From Cheiracanthium punctorium (taxonomy: Eukaryota > Arthropoda > Arachnida > Araneae > Cheiracanthiidae), in NCBI GenBank assembly GCA_038373885.1, contig JAWZYV010012276.1:392215-456214 (forward strand): a stretch of 64,000 nucleotides of DNA, given 5' to 3'. This document shows, piece after piece, positions 21,928-32,290 of the stretch; the stretch's first letter is position 1; the number at the start of each line of letters is the position of its first letter. The notes beneath the pieces were generated by a model, which worked only from the letters and a program-made list of their open reading frames with translations, had not been told where the DNA came from and did no database searches. The position numbers and the translations under genes are program-made.

Positions 21928-24900
21928 CTACAGTCTGCTCCACGGTTTCATGTGATCTGCCGCAGAACTTGTGATGTTAGGACCCTCATGACGTCCCACT
22001 TTTTCGACGTCGTATCTGTCATGTCCTTTGACCTTCGTTATTTTGTAGGGGCCAAAATATTTCAGTCGTAGCTTCAAACCAGTCCCGAACTGTGTCCTCT
22101 GGATTGCTACTAAGTCGCCTAATTTGTACTCTACTGCTCTCTTTCTTTTCTTATCATAACCTTTCTTATTTTCTTGTTGCATTTTGAGGATATTTTTTTT
22201 AGCCTCTTCCCTTAAGGAATTTCTCTCCTCCAAAAAACTTCTCTGGTATTCTTCGTTTAAGACTTCGTTAATTTTCAGGTCTTCTTTGTTCTTCATCCTA
22301 ACCCCTGTCAATAATTCAAATGGGCTAGTTTTGATACTTCTGGCGGTGGTACTGTTCAAAATTCTTTGAACGGAGCTGACATATTTGTACCACTTTGTCG
22401 GGTCTTTGATTGACAATTTAGATAGCACTGGTATTAAAGTTTTATGAATCCGCTCCACCTGGCCATTTCCTCTTGGAATTCCTGTGGTTATTTGAATGTG
22501 TTTGATGCCTTCCGCTTCACAATAGTCAGCAAATTCTTTTGAGCTGAAGGCGCTTCCTCTGTCTGAAATAATTCTTTCAGGGTTCCCAAACGTCGTCTGC
22601 TGCAATTTCAGCTTCTCGAGGGCATCATGAGTACTGGTTGATTTGACTGGATACAACCAGACAAATTTTGTGAATGCGTCCACCACACTTAAAACATGTT
22701 TGTAATTTTTGTTTGTAGATGGTAACGGTCCGATAAAGTCTATATGATAAGTACTCAAGGGTACCTCTTCTTTCGGGATAGGATTCAAGTATCCTTCACC
22801 CTTTCCTTGCTTTTTATTACATAAAATGCATTCTAAACAGTTGGTTATAACAGCTTCGACTTTCTTTCTCAGACCATTGACATGAAAATCTCGTTTGACC
22901 AGTTCTAAAGTTTTAGATGTAGCGAAATGTCCATTGCTATGAATTTTCTTAATCACTTGTAACTCCATCTCTGCCGGTACTACGAGTAACTCTCTACCAG
23001 CTTCGTATTTGTATAGCACGTTATTCTTGATGAAATAGTTATCTTCTTTTCCCAAGGCAACTAATTCCTTTAGCAATTCGCAATGTTCATCTTCTCGTTG
23101 TGCAGCAGCAATTTTATGAGTCATATCAGCCGTCAGAGGTTCTGATACTAATACTGAGACGTTTCTGCTGAGTGCGTCAGCGTGTTTCATCTGTGAACCT
23201 GGACGATGGACTACCTCATAATCAAAATCTTCCAGTAGCATTGACCACCTGGCTAATCTCGGAGACAATTCTTTTCTACTCATCGTTTTCTGGAACGCTT
23301 GACAGTCTGTCACTATTGTGAATTTGGTGCCTAACAAGTAAGGTCTGAATTTTTTCAATGCTTCGACCACCGCTAAAAGCTCTAGCTCGTAACTGGAATA
23401 CTTTTCCTGCTGTTCTGAGGTCTTTTTGCTCATGTAGTGTATCGGATGCATTTTATTATCCTTCCCTAACTGTAGTAAAATTGCGCCGAATCCGAAACTA
23501 CTGGCGTCCGTGTGAAGTTCTAATTCCTGACCTTGTCTGTAAAGATGTAATACTGGGTCGTTCACTAATGCTTTTTTCAGTTCTTCGAACGCATGCTTTT
23601 GCTCTATTCCAAAACGGAACTCTTTGCTATCTCTAAGCAAGTCACTAAGGGGTTTGGCGATTTTGGCGTAGTCTTTGACGAATTTTCGAAAATACCCTGT
23701 TAAGCCTAAAAAACTTTGGATTTGCCTAATGTTTTTTGGTTGTGGGAAATTCTGAACAGCCATTATCTTCGCAGGAGATGGTTTGATCGTTCCACGTTCT
23801 ATGATGTAACCCAAGAATTCTATCTTCCGCTTAAGAAACTGACATTTTTTCAAGTTCAGTTCTAATCCGAATTCTGAAGCGGTTTTTAAAGCAAGTTGCA
23901 GTTTCTTAATCCCCTCTTCTTCGTTTTTGGATGGTATGATCAAGTCGTCTAAGTAAATCAGAATGACGCGGTCTTTCAGAAGGTCTTTAAAAATATGGTA
24001 AATGTATCTTTGGAACACGCACGGGCTATTTGACAACCCGAAGGGAACTTTTAGAAATTCGTACTGCCCCTCGTGAGTCACGAAAGAGGTGTACTTTGTA
24101 CTATTTTTTTCTATGTCTACATGAAAAAAAGCATTTTTCAAATCTAACGTGCTGAAGACTTCTGCGTCCTGTAACCGATCCAACACATCTTCGATAAGTG
24201 GAAGTGGGAAATGATCCCTAACAATTTTCTTATTTAATTTGCGGAAATCGACACACAATCGCGAACTGCCGTCTTTTTTCTTAATTAAGACTATGGGTGC
24301 TGCAAAGTCAGAACAACTTGGCTGAATAATTTTTTCCTCGAGCCAATCCTGAATTTGGTTTTCTACAATTATTTGTTCATTATACGGCAATCTACGGGGA
24401 CGCTGACAAATAGGAATTTCGTCTGTCAGAATTATACTCATTTTAACGTCCGTACTTTTAGTTTTTTGTGGTTTGTAACTCTTAACAATGTTTATCACTT
24501 CTCCTCTCAAACGTGGATTAATTATGTGACTAACATCAATAATCTCTTCCGGGGGTGTTTCCACGAACAAGGCCAAAAAGTCAGTTTGTATAGGAAGTTC
24601 ATCTGGTACTCTCTCACATGCTTCAAAAGATTCAGCATTTTGGGAGCATGCAACGAATGGGGAAATATTCAAACACTGATCAGTCTCGATCTTTGACATT
24701 TGCAACCCGAGAGACTGTTGTTTACAAGTAACCGGAAGTACATCTGGTTCGAAATTAGGTGTCGAGTAAAGGTATTTACCTAAATTAGTAACTCGTTTGG
24801 TAGGATAGACTACGTCAATCATGGCTGCACTTTTTACGTTGACATTCCCTTGCACAAAATTAAATTCTAGTTTCGATATTACATCCATTCCAATGACTGC

Positions 24901-26322
24901 ACTAAAGCGCATATGCTTCATAACATAAACATTAGTATATACTGTACAACTGTCAATCACTATTTTAGAATTAAAGAAACCAATGGGTGAAACTCTTTCA
25001 GAATCGATACCACACAAATGAATATCTGTACTGGATAAAATAGGAGATCCCATCTTTTCATAAATATTCTGGTCAATCAAAGTTACTTCGGAACCAGTAT
25101 CAATTAACGCTTTCACATCAAAATTAAAAATATTAACATATTTCTCAATTTTATTACCAGATGATTCCACAGTTTTGTTTTCTACCTCCGATTCAGCTTT
25201 ATTTCTATAACGATACTTTGCTCGATCATACCTTTCAGATCTGGATCTATTTTTACTTTCTGTTTTGCCTGGCTCTTCTACAACCATTTGATTAACAATT
25301 TTTCGTTTACCTTCACCTGTACGATCAAAATTATCGTTCCTGAACCTATATTTACATTCTGCAATTTTGTGTGAATAACTATTACAAGCATAACATTTTT
25401 TCCTAGTAGCTCCAAAATTTCTATTATCTTTCCCTGGCACGGGGCTAGAAAACGTATCATTTTCTCTATTCACTATTTTAGGAAATGTTTTATTAGATAA
25501 AACACGAGCTGATTCATATTCTTCTAACTTTTCCACTATTTCCTCCCTAGTGTTCCACTTATGCCAGTTATCTATAAAATGTTCTTTAACCTCTTGTGGC
25601 ACTCTTCTTTTAATCTGGTCAGAAACTATCAGTTCACAAAGACCAGTGAAATCTTTAACATTAACGCCATGAATCCATTCTTCAAAATAATGGTTAAGTT
25701 CGAAAGCGAATTCTCGCCAAGAACAAGAACTTTCTTTTTTATGAAAAAATAACTTTTGTCTAAACTGTTCTGCAGTTAATTTAAATCTTTTCAGCAATAC
25801 TGCTTTAATGTGATCATAATCATTTGAAACATTTTCAGGTTCTCGAGTTATGATTTGCGCGATGTCTAGGGGTAAAAATCCGAATAAGTGCGTGACCCAA
25901 TCATCTTTTTTAATTTCGACTCTTGTGGCTTGCCTCTCAAAGAGAGCGAGATACGTGCTAATGTCTGCTTTTGGATCCTTCGAATCGAAACTTTTGATTA
26001 TTTTTGTAAGATCTATTTTGTTTTGGATTACAAAAGGTTCTGTACTGTTACCCTTCTCATAATTTTTTGATTTTAATTGTTCCAATTGGAATTCACGTTC
26101 TAATTTCTCCTGTTCTAATTTTTCCCGCGCAATCTTTTCTTCGCTTTCGCGGTCTGCCGCAATGTTACTGAGAACAGATTTTGTGAATTCTTCATCGTAC
26201 TTCGCATCACTAATAATAATATGTTTCATTTTAGCAATAGTTGGGTTATCGGGGATCTTTAAATCCAGTTCACGCATTAATTTAATAATATCCTCTTTTC
26301 TATGTTTTCCGATGTAAGACAT
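21928..26322 (-). CDS. Ty3/Gypsy gag-pol polyprotein, intact (1464 aa)
   Basis: A single uninterrupted frame encodes all Gypsy enzymes in the order protease, RT, RNase H, integrase. The N-terminus (residues about 5-40) resembles a SAP-like helix pair. A charged Gag region follows, with a zinc knuckle CYACNSYSHKIAEC (CX2CX4HX4C, about residue 325). The protease motif ALIDTGSEV is near residue 406. Reverse transcriptase carries YLDDLI near 789, RNase H LHTDASSFGFGA near 937, and the integrase HHCC finger starts near 1127. The DDE core is seen at YHIDFIGP (about 1193), ISDRGSAF (about 1254) and NGQVERIH (about 1289). The C-terminus has a GDLVAI...LKYFGPYKI segment and no chromodomain. Gag and Pol share one frame, so no frameshift site is needed. 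It works through an RNA intermediate in virus-like particles. No premature stop is present. Confidence 0.95.
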   Translation of the reverse strand: MSYIGKHRKEDIIKLMRELDLKIPDNPTIAKMKHIIISDAKYDEEFTKSVLSNIAADRESEEKIAREKLEQEKLEREFQLEQLKSKNYEKGNSTEPFVIQNKIDLTKIIKSFDSKDPKADISTYLALFERQATRVEIKKDDWVTHLFGFLPLDIAQIITREPENVSNDYDHIKAVLLKRFKLTAEQFRQKLFFHKKESSCSWREFAFELNHYFEEWIHGVNVKDFTGLCELIVSDQIKRRVPQEVKEHFIDNWHKWNTREEIVEKLEEYESARVLSNKTFPKIVNRENDTFSSPVPGKDNRNFGATRKKCYACNSYSHKIAECKYRFRNDNFDRTGEGKRKIVNQMVVEEPGKTESKNRSRSERYDRAKYRYRNKAESEVENKTVESSGNKIEKYVNIFNFDVKALIDTGSEVTLIDQNIYEKMGSPILSSTDIHLCGIDSERVSPIGFFNSKIVIDSCTVYTNVYVMKHMRFSAVIGMDVISKLEFNFVQGNVNVKSAAMIDVVYPTKRVTNLGKYLYSTPNFEPDVLPVTCKQQSLGLQMSKIETDQCLNISPFVACSQNAESFEACERVPDELPIQTDFLALFVETPPEEIIDVSHIINPRLRGEVINIVKSYKPQKTKSTDVKMSIILTDEIPICQRPRRLPYNEQIIVENQIQDWLEEKIIQPSCSDFAAPIVLIKKKDGSSRLCVDFRKLNKKIVRDHFPLPLIEDVLDRLQDAEVFSTLDLKNAFFHVDIEKNSTKYTSFVTHEGQYEFLKVPFGLSNSPCVFQRYIYHIFKDLLKDRVILIYLDDLIIPSKNEEEGIKKLQLALKTASEFGLELNLKKCQFLKRKIEFLGYIIERGTIKPSPAKIMAVQNFPQPKNIRQIQSFLGLTGYFRKFVKDYAKIAKPLSDLLRDSKEFRFGIEQKHAFEELKKALVNDPVLHLYRQGQELELHTDASSFGFGAILLQLGKDNKMHPIHYMSKKTSEQQEKYSSYELELLAVVEALKKFRPYLLGTKFTIVTDCQAFQKTMSRKELSPRLARWSMLLEDFDYEVVHRPGSQMKHADALSRNVSVLVSEPLTADMTHKIAAAQREDEHCELLKELVALGKEDNYFIKNNVLYKYEAGRELLVVPAEMELQVIKKIHSNGHFATSKTLELVKRDFHVNGLRKKVEAVITNCLECILCNKKQGKGEGYLNPIPKEEVPLSTYHIDFIGPLPSTNKNYKHVLSVVDAFTKFVWLYPVKSTSTHDALEKLKLQQTTFGNPERIISDRGSAFSSKEFADYCEAEGIKHIQITTGIPRGNGQVERIHKTLIPVLSKLSIKDPTKWYKYVSSVQRILNSTTARSIKTSPFELLTGVRMKNKEDLKINEVLNEEYQRSFLEERNSLREEAKKNILKMQQENKKGYDKKRKRAVEYKLGDLVAIQRTQFGTGLKLRLKYFGPYKITKVKGHDRYDVEKVGRHEGPNITSSAADHMKPWSRL

Positions 26323-26578
26323 GTTTACTGATACAAAAATTGAGTACTTACAGTTTGTAGTCTTCGGCGATCAGACTCGCCCTGGTAATCCACCACTGAT
26401 ATGTGAGCACACAACACTTTCCTTGAAGCACAAATACTTTAAACAAATATCAGTTCAATATTCCATATTATTCTTCACATTTATCCAATTCTATTCTTTT
26501 CAATTTAATCAGGTTCTATGGAATCTAATTCTTATTCTGTCCCGGCGAAAAATTACGAAAAACTAGAGGGTTTTCGAT

Positions 26579-26597
26579 ATCCCGGTGAAAGCCCCCA
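26579..26597 (-). promoter_or_regulatory. Candidate tRNA primer-binding site of the Gypsy element
   Basis: On the minus strand TGGGGGCTTTCACCGGGAT begins five bases inside the 5' LTR. A TGG start complementary to a tRNA CCA end is the usual PBS layout. The tRNA species was not determined. Confidence 0.55.
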
Positions 26598-26602
26598 GAA
26601 TT

Positions 26603-27049
26603 TGTAGAGGATCGTATGCTGACCCTATGAGTTGACGAATTACTGTTATGCGTTTCTAATTAAAAGCAGGACATAACTCAATGATGAGTCGAAGTTACAC
26701 ACACACACATTTAATAAATCTTCTATTTACAAAGTTATACTAGAAGTCTTTTACACCACTTAGGTACGTTAACAAAATATCATCCACACAGGATTCACTT
26801 CTTTAGAAGAAACAATAAAACAAGCCACCTAGGCATGCACGAAAAGTTCCATCATCGTTCAATATCTCCGAACGTCTCTCTCCGTCAACTTCACTCTAAC
26901 TAACGGCTCGCTTCTTCCGAATTCGCCAGCCAACGAAAAACAAAACACCACGTGACCTTCCACGTCAGGGGGGGGTCTCGAAGGAAGGGGTGAATGATCT
27001 CTTAGCCCCTTTCAGCAGCTGCTCTCTTATGGAAACTTCGGGTTCTACA
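26603..27049 (-). repeat. Gypsy 5' LTR (relative to the minus-strand element)
   Basis: Same length as the left LTR (447 bp) and nearly identical. It should contain the promoter of the element. Directly inside it, on the minus strand, AATTC is followed by TGGGGGCTTTCACCGGGAT. Confidence 0.9.
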
Positions 27050-28064
27050 TATATAAGATATATATATTTATATTCTAAAGTCCAGCCGCGACCCCCACCC
27101 CCTCCAGAAAAAGAGAGAGAGAGAGAATTACTGAGAATAACTTTTGAAAAAATTATAAAGAATTTATTTTAAAAAAATAAACAAAGAATTACTATTGAAT
27201 TCTTAAAATATTTTATAGGTTTTAACACATTACAAAAATGATGATGTTTTAATGTTCCTAATGTTAAGGTTAATATTCGGAGGGAGAGACCAAAATAATA
27301 GTAATATAACTTTACCTTCGTCTTTCTGCAACTAAAAGCAACAAGTATCTTTCGCGCTCAACAAAAAGTTTCTGCAAGTGTAACTGCCTTACCAGAACAA
27401 CACAGCTGCGAAACCGAACGTCAGCGAGACACCTTTTTTAAACTTGAATCGAAAACCATGAATCTAAACCAAAACTTCAGATAATAAAGTCAGCTCTGAG
27501 CCGAGTTGTGTATTGTCTGCAGCTCGCTCAAAGACACCAACAGGGAGATGCAGTAACACGTTAGAGATCGCAAACCAGCCTTCCTCCTATCATGACACAA
27601 TTGCAGTTTAGACTCTTTGGTGCGTTTTCATGACACCGATAGCAAGAATTTTAGAATTCCTACTATAGTTTATAATCAGCTTTGTAATTTTCCATAAATA
27701 GTAAATCAGTCTTCGACTCTTCCTTACAAATAAGAACTATTTTGCGCGTATTACCATCTGAAAAAAACAATATATAACTGATAGTGAATTTTGGTGCTGC
27801 CATCTTTCGATGCATTTTATAAGTATTACGGTTACCCAGCATTTAATTATAAAACGAAGTAATTTATTTAATATTAACAGATAAGTTTTTTTTAAATTCA
27901 TCAAGTAAAAGCCAGTTATTTTTCATTTAAAGGCTTGTTTTAACAATGTCACTGCTATACTGCTTATTGATTTTTTTTTTTTTTTTTTTTTTTATTATAA
28001 TAGAAAATAGCGCACAAAGTGCATATATGCCTTTAAAGGTACTGAAAAATCTCCATTAATTTGT
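27050..28064. other. Gene-free stretch downstream of the Gypsy element
   Basis: Starts with AT dinucleotide repeats and a GA-rich microsatellite near 27110-27126, then AT-rich sequence with a T-run of about 24 near 27968-27993. No coding or structural signal was recognised. Confidence 0.45.
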
Positions 28065-28258
28065 TTGTATTGTGTTGACAAAGCTACGCAAGGGCTATCT
28101 GCCAAAGATGTGGGTTGCCTTGGTTGGAGGACTTTTTAAGGGGTTCTAACTCGTATTCATGTTACATCTGAAGAAAACCTATCTATTGAAACTCCAGACC
28201 ATTAGATCGAAGACCGCCGAATAACCTAGGCCAGAACGCCAGATCTTCGCACTTCAAT
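28065..28258 (-). repeat. SINE body copy (minus)
   Basis: Its reverse complement matches the tRNA-SINE at 31180-31405 over about 150 bp, including CAGATGTAACATGAATACG, TTAGAACCCCTTA, AAAGTCCT and TTTGGCAGAT. The tRNA-like head is weak in this copy. Confidence 0.55.
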
Positions 28259-29039
28259 CGTCTACCATACCATTTTGAGTATCTTAAATCTCCATTAAAC
28301 ATTAAACATTCAGTCATCCATTTTTTAAAAAATGCATGAGCCTGACAAGCACAAGGACACAAGTGACAATTTGCCTTGGACCCGCAGAATCAAGAAAGTA
28401 TGATACTGTCTTGAAATGTGTGAGAACTGTTTGTGTTTTATGCATAAGTAAACGTACAGCTGCGAGGAAAAGAACGCCCACTTGCACTTTTTTCGGCCGT
28501 CGTTCGTCGTACAGCAAAGTTACAGATACCAATCGTTTACTATTGACGTACACTTTAATTTACTATACATAAAAATTGCATAAGAGGCCACCTATATATT
28601 AAAAATCGCACCAACTTTTTTTCCCCCCACAAAAGCAACCCCTAGATTTCACTTCATATTTCATATATTTAGCTCATTTTAACCCCGGATACCCATTTTC
28701 AATAAATTTGACCTGAAAATGGGTGAGTTATGAGCTTTCAAAATCCCCTTCCCCATATGTTAAAATATTTTTTCATACTTTAATTCATATTTCATATAAT
28801 ATTGATAATAAGAAGCTGATTTTTATTCGTACTATCAGAACTAAAGGACCCAAACATAATTTACTATTATTATAATTTTTAATAAAATATTAATATGAAT
28901 TATGACTTATTAAATTAATGTTTAAAAAATTATGAATAGCGACCTAGCCAAATTTCGATGGAAATAGATGCAGAAACTAATATTACATGGCTGTGCAAAA
29001 TTTCAAATTTTTACGTTCAGTAGTTTAATTTATATTAAA
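28259..29039. other. Gene-free stretch
   Basis: AT-rich. The opposed open frames at 28314-28553 (minus) and 28336-28572 (plus) overlap each other and contain no motif. The last 80 bases (TTTTACGTTCAGTAGTTTAA) match a repeat also present near 54280, into which the Helitron at 29040 appears to have inserted. Confidence 0.4.
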
Positions 29040-30110
29040 CTAGCTGAAGTACCCGTTCTTCGCACGGGAATGAATGGACTTTTTGATATTACGATTTGTG
29101 GTGATTACTATTCATTGTAATAAACAGATATAGCAAAGTGAATATCGCGTTATATTGTGTCCAATAATCATGCATTCCGAATTGCAAGGCAATCGTTTGT
29201 ACGGTGCAGAAGGCCATGCGGCGTAGCGCAGTCTAGTGGCGAGTTTTAGCAAAATGGATACGTCGAAAATATTTTTCGCATTCAGATATCGATGTATACG
29301 AATTTTCATGACTATCGGCTGGACAGTCCTGAAGTTCATGTGTTGACGCGACATCTAGTGGCAAGTTATAGGAAAATGGATAGCGCCAAACTCTTCCCCG
29401 TGTTCAAATATCTATGTATACCTATTTTCATAGCGATTATTTGCACAGTCAAGAAGTGATACACTGCAGGGCCATCTAGTGTTTCAATAAAGTAATGATT
29501 TGCTACAGCGCCGTCAAGTGGCGAGTTATAGCAAAATGGATAACGCCAAAATATTCTCATTGTTCAAATAGCTATGTATACTGATTTTCATAGCGACCGT
29601 TTGAATGGTCAAGAATTTGGCCTGCTGCAGCGTCATCTAGTGGCGAGTTAAAATAATAATGCATTGCAGTGTCATCTAGTGGTGAGTAACATCAAAAGGA
29701 ACGCAGTTAGAATATATTCTTCGTGCTCAAATGTGTAAGTATAAAAAATTTTATGCCGATCGGTCGAACGGTATAGAAGTTGATGCTTTGCAGCGCCATT
29801 TAGCGGCAAGTTACAGCAAAATGGATAGTGAAAAATATTCTCCGTGTTCTAATATTCGCGTGTACCAAATTTCATCGAAATCGGTTGGACGATATTCGCA
29901 TAGCAAACGGCTAAACGGAATAGAATTCAACGTTGTGCTGCGGCACCAAGTGGCAAGTTAAGGAATAGCATAAAAACCTTCTCCATCATAAAAGACTTAG
30001 GTGAACCAAATTTCATCGTGCAACGGTGCTCAACGGTGCTGGAGTTTTTCAACCTCATAAACACATACCAACATTCATTTTTATCGGCACCAGTGTTATT
30101 ATATATACCA
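29040..30110 (-). mobile_element. Helitron-like element, 3' end at 29040, with internal tandem repeats
   Basis: On the minus strand the 3' end is the hairpin CCCGTGCGAAGAACGGG followed by TACTTCAGCTAG and a T. Inside, 29130-30050 holds degenerate tandem units of roughly 110-130 bp. They are built on CATCTAGTGGCGAGTTATAG, CAAAATGGATA and GTTCAAATATCTATGTATAC; at least seven units can be followed. The 5' boundary near 30110 is estimated. There is no Rep/helicase frame, so it is non-autonomous. Confidence 0.6.
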
Positions 30111-30617
30111 GTCTCAAATAAAATCCAGTTTCAAATCTAAGCCTCGCCAAAGTGCCAACATACGCCATTTTGCAAGAGTTTTTTCAGGGAATCATTCGAA
30201 GCATTGAATTAGCAGCAATCAATATGGGAAATGGTTCGACCGCCAAAGAGTAGCACGCATTTATTTGAAAATTGGAATTCCTTAATACAGCCGATTTTTT
30301 TTTAAATTATCAACTATAATGTGTTTTATTCATCGTTACTCCGATGTACTAAATGAGAAGATTTCAATTTTCTGAAATTTGGCGGAATTCCCCCAATTTA
30401 AATCAATGTACTCAATTGGCGAGAATTCTGAAGTTAGATCGCTTGAAATCCCTTAATAACTGCATTATTTCTTCACGGATCATTAAAATTTAACGCTGTA
30501 TTCTAATAAAAGCTTCGCACTTGTTTTCAAAAATCTATTTCCTTAAGCTCTCAATAAATTGCGCAAAGCCGAAAACTGTGCCAACCGCTAGAACTCACTT
30601 ACTCAAAATCCATATTT
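30111..30617. other. Gene-free stretch
   Basis: AT-rich sequence between the Helitron-like element and the hAT element. No recognisable feature. Confidence 0.4.
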
Positions 30618-30625
30618 CAGCCATT

Positions 30626-31564
30626 CAGGGGCGGATCCAGAATTACTCAAGGAGGGGGCGATTTTGTACCTGAAACGGGGGGTAGAATGCGTTAAGACAT
30701 TTTATTATTAATTATACCAATTAATGTATTAAGTTGTAACGAAAGTTTCCCGCCACCGCAAACTTCGTCAGCACGACAGTTCTCGTTGGCGTATTTGCTC
30801 ATATTTGTCACACGATTTTTGGCATTTAAAGAAAGAGGTTTACTTTATAACACGTGTTGTGAAATCTGTAAAAAATATAGAGTTCATTAAGTATAAGGTG
30901 TCTCAATAGAACTATCACTCTAGAGGATTAGAACCATCATTGACTTTCAGTTGTGTTGCAAAAAGTCAGCTACAGAATATCAACGAATTATGAGTACAGC
31001 TTTAAGTACTATTGTTGTATCATGTGACACTGTGCAGGTTTGGTACCGAAAGTTCAAAAACAGTTATCTAAGGAGTTAGAAGTTAGTATTTTAGGCAGAT
31101 ATGGCGAAAAACTTTTACAACCTGATAATTAATTTTATTATTGATAAAATCTGTATGTGAGCTGATTTAAAAGGACAGACCTCACCATGGCTCAGTGGTT
31201 ATGTCACTGAAAATGGTAGACGGCCGAAGTGTGAAGGTCAGGGTCCCATCGCGCGGCCGTCGATCTAACGGCCTGGAGTTTTGGTGGGTTTTCGCCAGAT
31301 GTAACGTGAATACGCGTTAGAACCCCTTAGAAAGTCCTGCTGCCGAGGCACCCACCACCTTTGGCAGATGCCCTAGTGTAGCGTTGCCATAATCACACAC
31401 ACTAAAAAGGACAGGGAGTAGTACACGCTATACACCCCTTAGAAAAAGGCTACTTAATTTTCATTATACTTTCATAATATATTTTAACAGATTATAACAG
31501 AGTTTTGGACTTCGCCCAGGAGGGGGCGATCGCCCCCACCGCCCTCCCCTTGGATCCGCGCCTG
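30626..31564. mobile_element. hAT-type element (939 bp) with 8-bp TSD
   Basis: Starts CAGGGGCGGATCCA and ends TGGATCCGCGCCTG. It is flanked by perfect 8-bp duplications CAGCCATT (30618-30625 and 31565-31572). The subterminal GGAGGGGGCGA blocks occur at both ends. It carries a nested tRNA-derived SINE and no transposase. Confidence 0.85.
31180..31405 (+). repeat. tRNA-derived SINE nested in the hAT element
   Basis: The head CCATGGCTCAGTGGTTA resembles a Pol III box A and AGGTCAGGGTCCCATC resembles box B. A non-tRNA body follows (GAGTTTTGGTGGG, CGCCAGATGTAACGTGAATA, CTTTGGCAGATGC). The body recurs inverted at 28065-28258. The tail is not clearly A-rich. Confidence 0.6.
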
Positions 31565-31789
31565 CAGCCATTTTATTTTTTCGCCAAACTAAAAAAATTT
31601 ACACATTAGCCTCGGAAATCTTCAATTCTTATTGTTTTGCGTGTAAAGCATTACATTCCTGCTCTGATTTCCCATGCACACGATATTATAATTAAAAAAA
31701 ATAACCTTACGAATATAAACTAACAAAAAAAAATCATTATTATTCTTTTATTTTTATTTTGAGAATTTAAAAAAATTTATTCGGCAAAA

Positions 31790-32290
31790 TCGCCACACAT
31801 GGCAACCACGATCCTTATTTCACACTTTTTTCACTACAGGGTTACAATTACGGAAAGATTTTTGCGTGAAGAGCATAAAATATCTCTTAAATTCCGGGAA
31901 CGGTGGACTTTCAAAGTTTTAAAGTGGACTGTGATTTTATTCTATATTATTTTACATATCTGTGCTAAATTTCAGGCCGATAGGTCCATTTTTGTGGATT
32001 TGTATACGAATCAAATCCACAAACAAACAAACAAACAAATAAACAAACAAACAAACAGAATTTCATTTTTATTTATAAGATAAAATATGTTATTTTCATG
32101 AGTTCAGGGACCATATATAAATTTATTAAGTGACAATTTTTTGAAAATTCCTTAAAATAAACGTAAATTACATTTCTTTTGTGCAAAAACAGCAAAAGAT
32201 AGCGGTATTAAAAAATATCAAATTTTGAAGCAAATAAATTAGAGGTTTTTACAGATTGATGGAGATTCTATAAAGCGTCCATTGTTGCGA
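31790..32290 (+). repeat. Dispersed LINE-like tail with (CAAA)n microsatellite
   Basis: TTTCAGGCCGATAGGTCC leads into a CAAA/CAAATAAA microsatellite (about 32015-32057). TTATTTTCATGAGTTCAGGG and the following 200 bp recur at about 54315-54550. The open frame through this stretch is low-complexity and not considered a gene. Confidence 0.5.

Larger units (their letters stand above)
21359..27049 (-). mobile_element. Complete Ty3/Gypsy LTR retrotransposon
   Basis: Two 447-bp LTRs bracket one gag-pol reading frame on the minus strand, for a total of 5691 bp. A 4-bp TATA flanks both outer ends (21355-21358 and 27050-27053), consistent with a target duplication, although the context is AT-rich. LTRs differ at only a handful of positions by eye and the frame is uninterrupted, so the insertion is probably recent. 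No envelope-like frame is present and no chromodomain was seen. Confidence 0.93.

Noticed and set aside
29731..29961. 76-codon frame within the Helitron repeats
   Set aside because: Result of the tandem unit staying open in one frame, not a conserved protein.
29130..30050. CRISPR-like array
   Set aside because: Units are long, degenerate and contiguous, without constant short repeats and unique spacers, and the context is eukaryotic.
31799..32083. 94-codon frame ending in an NKQ-rich tail
   Set aside because: The tail is the (CAAA)n microsatellite translated; the rest is a dispersed repeat.
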